DNA from: Apostichopus japonicus | Lineage: Eukaryota; Echinodermata; Holothuroidea; Aspidochirotida; Stichopodidae | Direction of reading: 5' to 3' | Length of the DNA stretch: 64,000 nucleotides | NCBI RefSeq assembly: GCF_037975245.1 | Contig: NC_092578.1 | Location: 1 to 64,000 of the forward strand | The notes under the pieces: generated by a model | What the model was told of the DNA's origin: nothing | Seen by the model: only the letters and a program-made list of their open reading frames with translations | Database searches by the model: none | Translations under genes and position numbers: made by a program | Part shown: in pieces, positions 62,190 through 64,000 of the stretch | Position numbering within the stretch: the stretch's first letter is position 1 | How the letters are laid out: each line of letters opens with the position of its first letter

Positions 62190-62637
62190 CTTTGTCATAT
62201 CACCATATGTTAGTTCATTTGTAACTGATGATCCAATCAACCTACTTTGGACTTATTAAAATAACATAGAGCTGTAGAATAAGTTATTAGTATTCAAAGT
62301 CGCAGCAGATTTCTAAAAATCTGTGAAGAGGAGATGACCGTTGATCAGTATTAAAAGAAGTGTGTTATAACACCATCACACATGTTAGACCAGTGGTGGT
62401 ACTATGGAGAAACTATTATTTTAGGAATTCATTACTCAAAGACAGGGAAGATCTTGGGATTTTCATTGCTAGATATTGCTGGATATCCATACAGTACAGT
62501 GCCCTTGGGATCACTGCGATTTTTTCGGGGCATGGTCTTGGGAAATTGCAAAGTCGGGAGTGGTCACACTACTGTACATGTAGGTCAGTGCACGACCTCT
62601 AGACGTCACTAATACACAACCCTATTACTTGTTATCG
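62190..62637. other. Single-copy DNA, no gene recognised
   Basis: Two overlapping short open frames (62360-62602, 62382-62612) lack recognisable motifs. A perfect 12-bp palindrome GTGTTATAACAC lies at 62362-62373. It may be the promoter side of the putative exon at 62638. Confidence 0.4.
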
Positions 62638-62689
62638 ATGAAGTGGTGTGTTGCCGGATTTTGTCAAGGTATTGGTACTACGGGCAAAG
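62638..62689 (+). CDS. Possible THAP-like first exon (tentative)
   Basis: ATG opens MKWCVAGFCQGIGTTGK and stops at AAAG followed by donor GTAATT (62690), phase 1. The C-x4-C spacing right after a basic/aromatic start resembles the beginning of a THAP zinc finger (C2CH), whose remaining ligands would be in later exons not found before the window end. The exon is too short for certainty; chance is possible. Confidence 0.27.
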
Positions 62690-62797
62690 GTAATTAAGTT
62701 TCATAACTCATCGGGAAGCGATTAGAGGGGTGGGGCGTAGGGTTGTGGGCGCGCGTTTTCATGCAAATGGGAACAATATCAAAAAGTGATGGGTGCG

Positions 62798-62925
62798 TCC
62801 TTTTCTAATTTTTCTCTTTCTTCTTTTTCTTTTCCCTTCCTTTCTTCCTCCTCTTTCCCTCCCCCCTCCCGCCCTCTTTCTATTTTCCCTTTTTTCTTCT
62901 CTTTTATTTCTCTCCTCGTTTTCTT
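62798..62925 (+). repeat. Polypyrimidine tract (~128 bp)
   Basis: Almost uninterrupted C/T run (purines only at a few places), strongly strand-asymmetric. It may form triplex DNA or be a decayed microsatellite. It is not followed by a recognisable exon. Confidence 0.8.
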
Positions 62926-63430
62926 AACCAGGGGGCGCCCACAACCCCAACCACCACTAGATATGCGTCAGTGCTATCAACACAAATCCCCGGGCGTCTA
63001 GAATGTGTGATCATCGTCAGGTGTGTATCACGATTCCCATCGAAACGAAACAGATACTCCACATGATCTTGGACAAAAGGCTGAGTTCATAGTACGTACA
63101 GGCTTAACAAGTTAGGTTCTAGGCCTAACTGTAATTAATAACACATTGATTAAAGTGTAATTAAAGGCCTAAGGTTAACTTACGCCTACATGTGTTGTGC
63201 AGCGTGCTAGGCAAAGTTTTTCACTTTCAGCTATTGTTTTCTGGAAGAAACGTAAATAACATTTTTCGTTCTGGTTTAATGAGCGGAATTCTCTGATGAC
63301 AACGTTGGCAACACTCACCTAGCTCGTTCCGAGATTAGAACACTGGTTCAAACCCATCAACAATTGCATATAGAATGAAAGAAAGTATAGTAACGAGCCG
63401 TATAATTAGAGACAATTTCCAATGGGGGTC
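62926..63430. other. Single-copy DNA, nothing recognised
   Basis: No gene, RNA or element could be supported. Short stretches such as CCTAAC/GTTAGG around 63110-63180 look like isolated inverted telomere-like words but are too short to interpret. Confidence 0.4.
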
Positions 63431-63565
63431 CGAAATCTGATTGGTCGACAGGTGATACGCTCTCACACGGCCCCATATGAAAGTTATAAATCTTAAATTG
63501 TGACCGAATCTGATTGGTCGACAGGTGATACGCTCTCACACGACCCCATATGAAAGTTATAAATC
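63431..63565 (+). repeat. Tandem duplication, period 73 bp, with CCAAT boxes
   Basis: Copies at about 63431-63492 and 63504-63565 differ by few bases. Each contains CTGATTGGTC, an inverted CCAAT (NF-Y type) box. A TATA-like CATATATATACG follows at about 63597-63608. Together with the ATG at 63733 this could be a promoter. Confidence 0.7.
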
Positions 63566-63732
63566 AAAAACTTCTTGCAATGTGCAGACGACACTGCCAT
63601 ATATATACGCAAACACATATTTAGTATAAAACGTGCTTAGGCCATAGGCTAAAATTGGTTTTGTATTGTTTTAAAGTAAATAGAACTAGCCTATGTCTTG
63701 CTGTGCGGCCTGATGTTGCCGCCGAAATAAAA

Positions 63733-63843
63733 ATGGAGTTCGTTTCTTTGCCTATCCAAAGTGCAAAGACGAAAGATCTGGGAGACAACAGTTCTACTGT
63801 ATGGCGGTCTAGAGGGAATAGTATTAGTAACAAGCTGTGTGAG
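63733..63843 (+). CDS. Possible first exon of an unidentified gene (tentative)
   Basis: ATG in a good context (AAAATGG) opens MEFVSLPIQSAKTKDLGDNS and remains open to Glu37, followed by a weak donor GTGATG at 63844. If unspliced the frame stops about 60 codons in, after crossing a G13 run. No family is recognised. An upstream mini-ORF (ATGTTGCCGCCG..TAA) precedes it. Confidence 0.25.
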
Positions 63844-63857
63844 GTGATGATAGGCTC

Positions 63858-63889
63858 AGCGACGTCGCTAGAGGTAGGGGGGGGGGGGG
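63858..63889. other. 12-bp palindrome next to G13 run
   Basis: AGCGACGTCGCT (63858-63869) is a perfect palindrome followed by thirteen Gs at 63877-63889. This type of motif is seen near DNA-element ends; no partner end is visible before the window stops. Confidence 0.4.
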
Positions 63890-64000
63890 CTCACCCAAAC
63901 TTGGTTAAACTGACGAGAGTTGGAAAATTTTACTGCGACAGTATAAGAATTTCCGACTATCGCACTCTAATTTATCTAGGCCTATTCATATATTCCTGTG

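Overview
The window looks like the end of an animal chromosome. Four arrays of the metazoan telomere repeat (CCCTAA read on the + strand) lie at 16561-16620, 33658-34273, 47407-47695 and 58471-59580, all in the same orientation. That orientation puts the chromosome end off the left edge and the chromosome arm to the right. Spliced genes with GT-AG introns, a tRNA-derived SINE and a multi-exon Crypton-type tyrosine recombinase all point to an animal. A marine invertebrate, possibly an echinoderm, is my guess from the overall style of the repeats; it is not proven.

Positions 1-58470 are one hierarchical repeat. Macro-units (A, B, C, D) run head to tail, with junctions at 16621, 34274 and 47696. 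B is about 17.65 kb and C about 13.4 kb. A is entered about 36 bases after its start, and D is the innermost. Each macro-unit has four parts: (1) a conserved 1.8 kb distal block, (2) a tandem array of units of about 1511 bp, each ending in nested sub-repeats of about 205 bp, (3) a proximal block of about 560 bp ending in a 21-bp minisatellite, and (4) a telomere-repeat array. The minisatellite left of each telomere array and the start of the next macro-unit are inverted copies of each other, so every telomere array sits inside an inverted-repeat bracket. The macro-units can therefore be read as elements with terminal inverted repeats embedded in telomeric DNA.

Only macro-unit A carries an obvious gene. 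An intact six-exon tyrosine recombinase (747 aa, 7843-10672) lies inside a disrupted 1.5 kb unit. The repeat copies touching it are clearly diverged, while all other copies are almost identical. The repeats themselves show no convincing protein-coding signal. They are rich in palindromic protein-binding motifs: an RFX-type X-box in nearly every 205-bp sub-repeat, TGACGTCA in the unit and in the blocks, DR1 nuclear-receptor sites in the distal block, and a near-perfect 32-bp palindrome in each unit.

From 58471 the telomere repeats decay rightwards into variants, and single-copy DNA starts at about 59580. This arm segment holds a probable first coding exon on the minus strand (60893-60999) pointing towards the telomere, a tRNA-derived SINE (61110-61358), a candidate 743-bp non-autonomous DNA transposon (61447-62189), a possible THAP-like first exon (62638-62689), and a tandem CCAAT-containing duplication upstream of a possible first exon (63733-63843).

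The best candidate for an undescribed system is the bracketed, telomere-separated macro-unit together with the recombinase inside it. It resembles yeast Y' elements or ALT-type subtelomere amplification in layout, and a recombinase-bearing giant element in content. The recombinase link is a hypothesis only.
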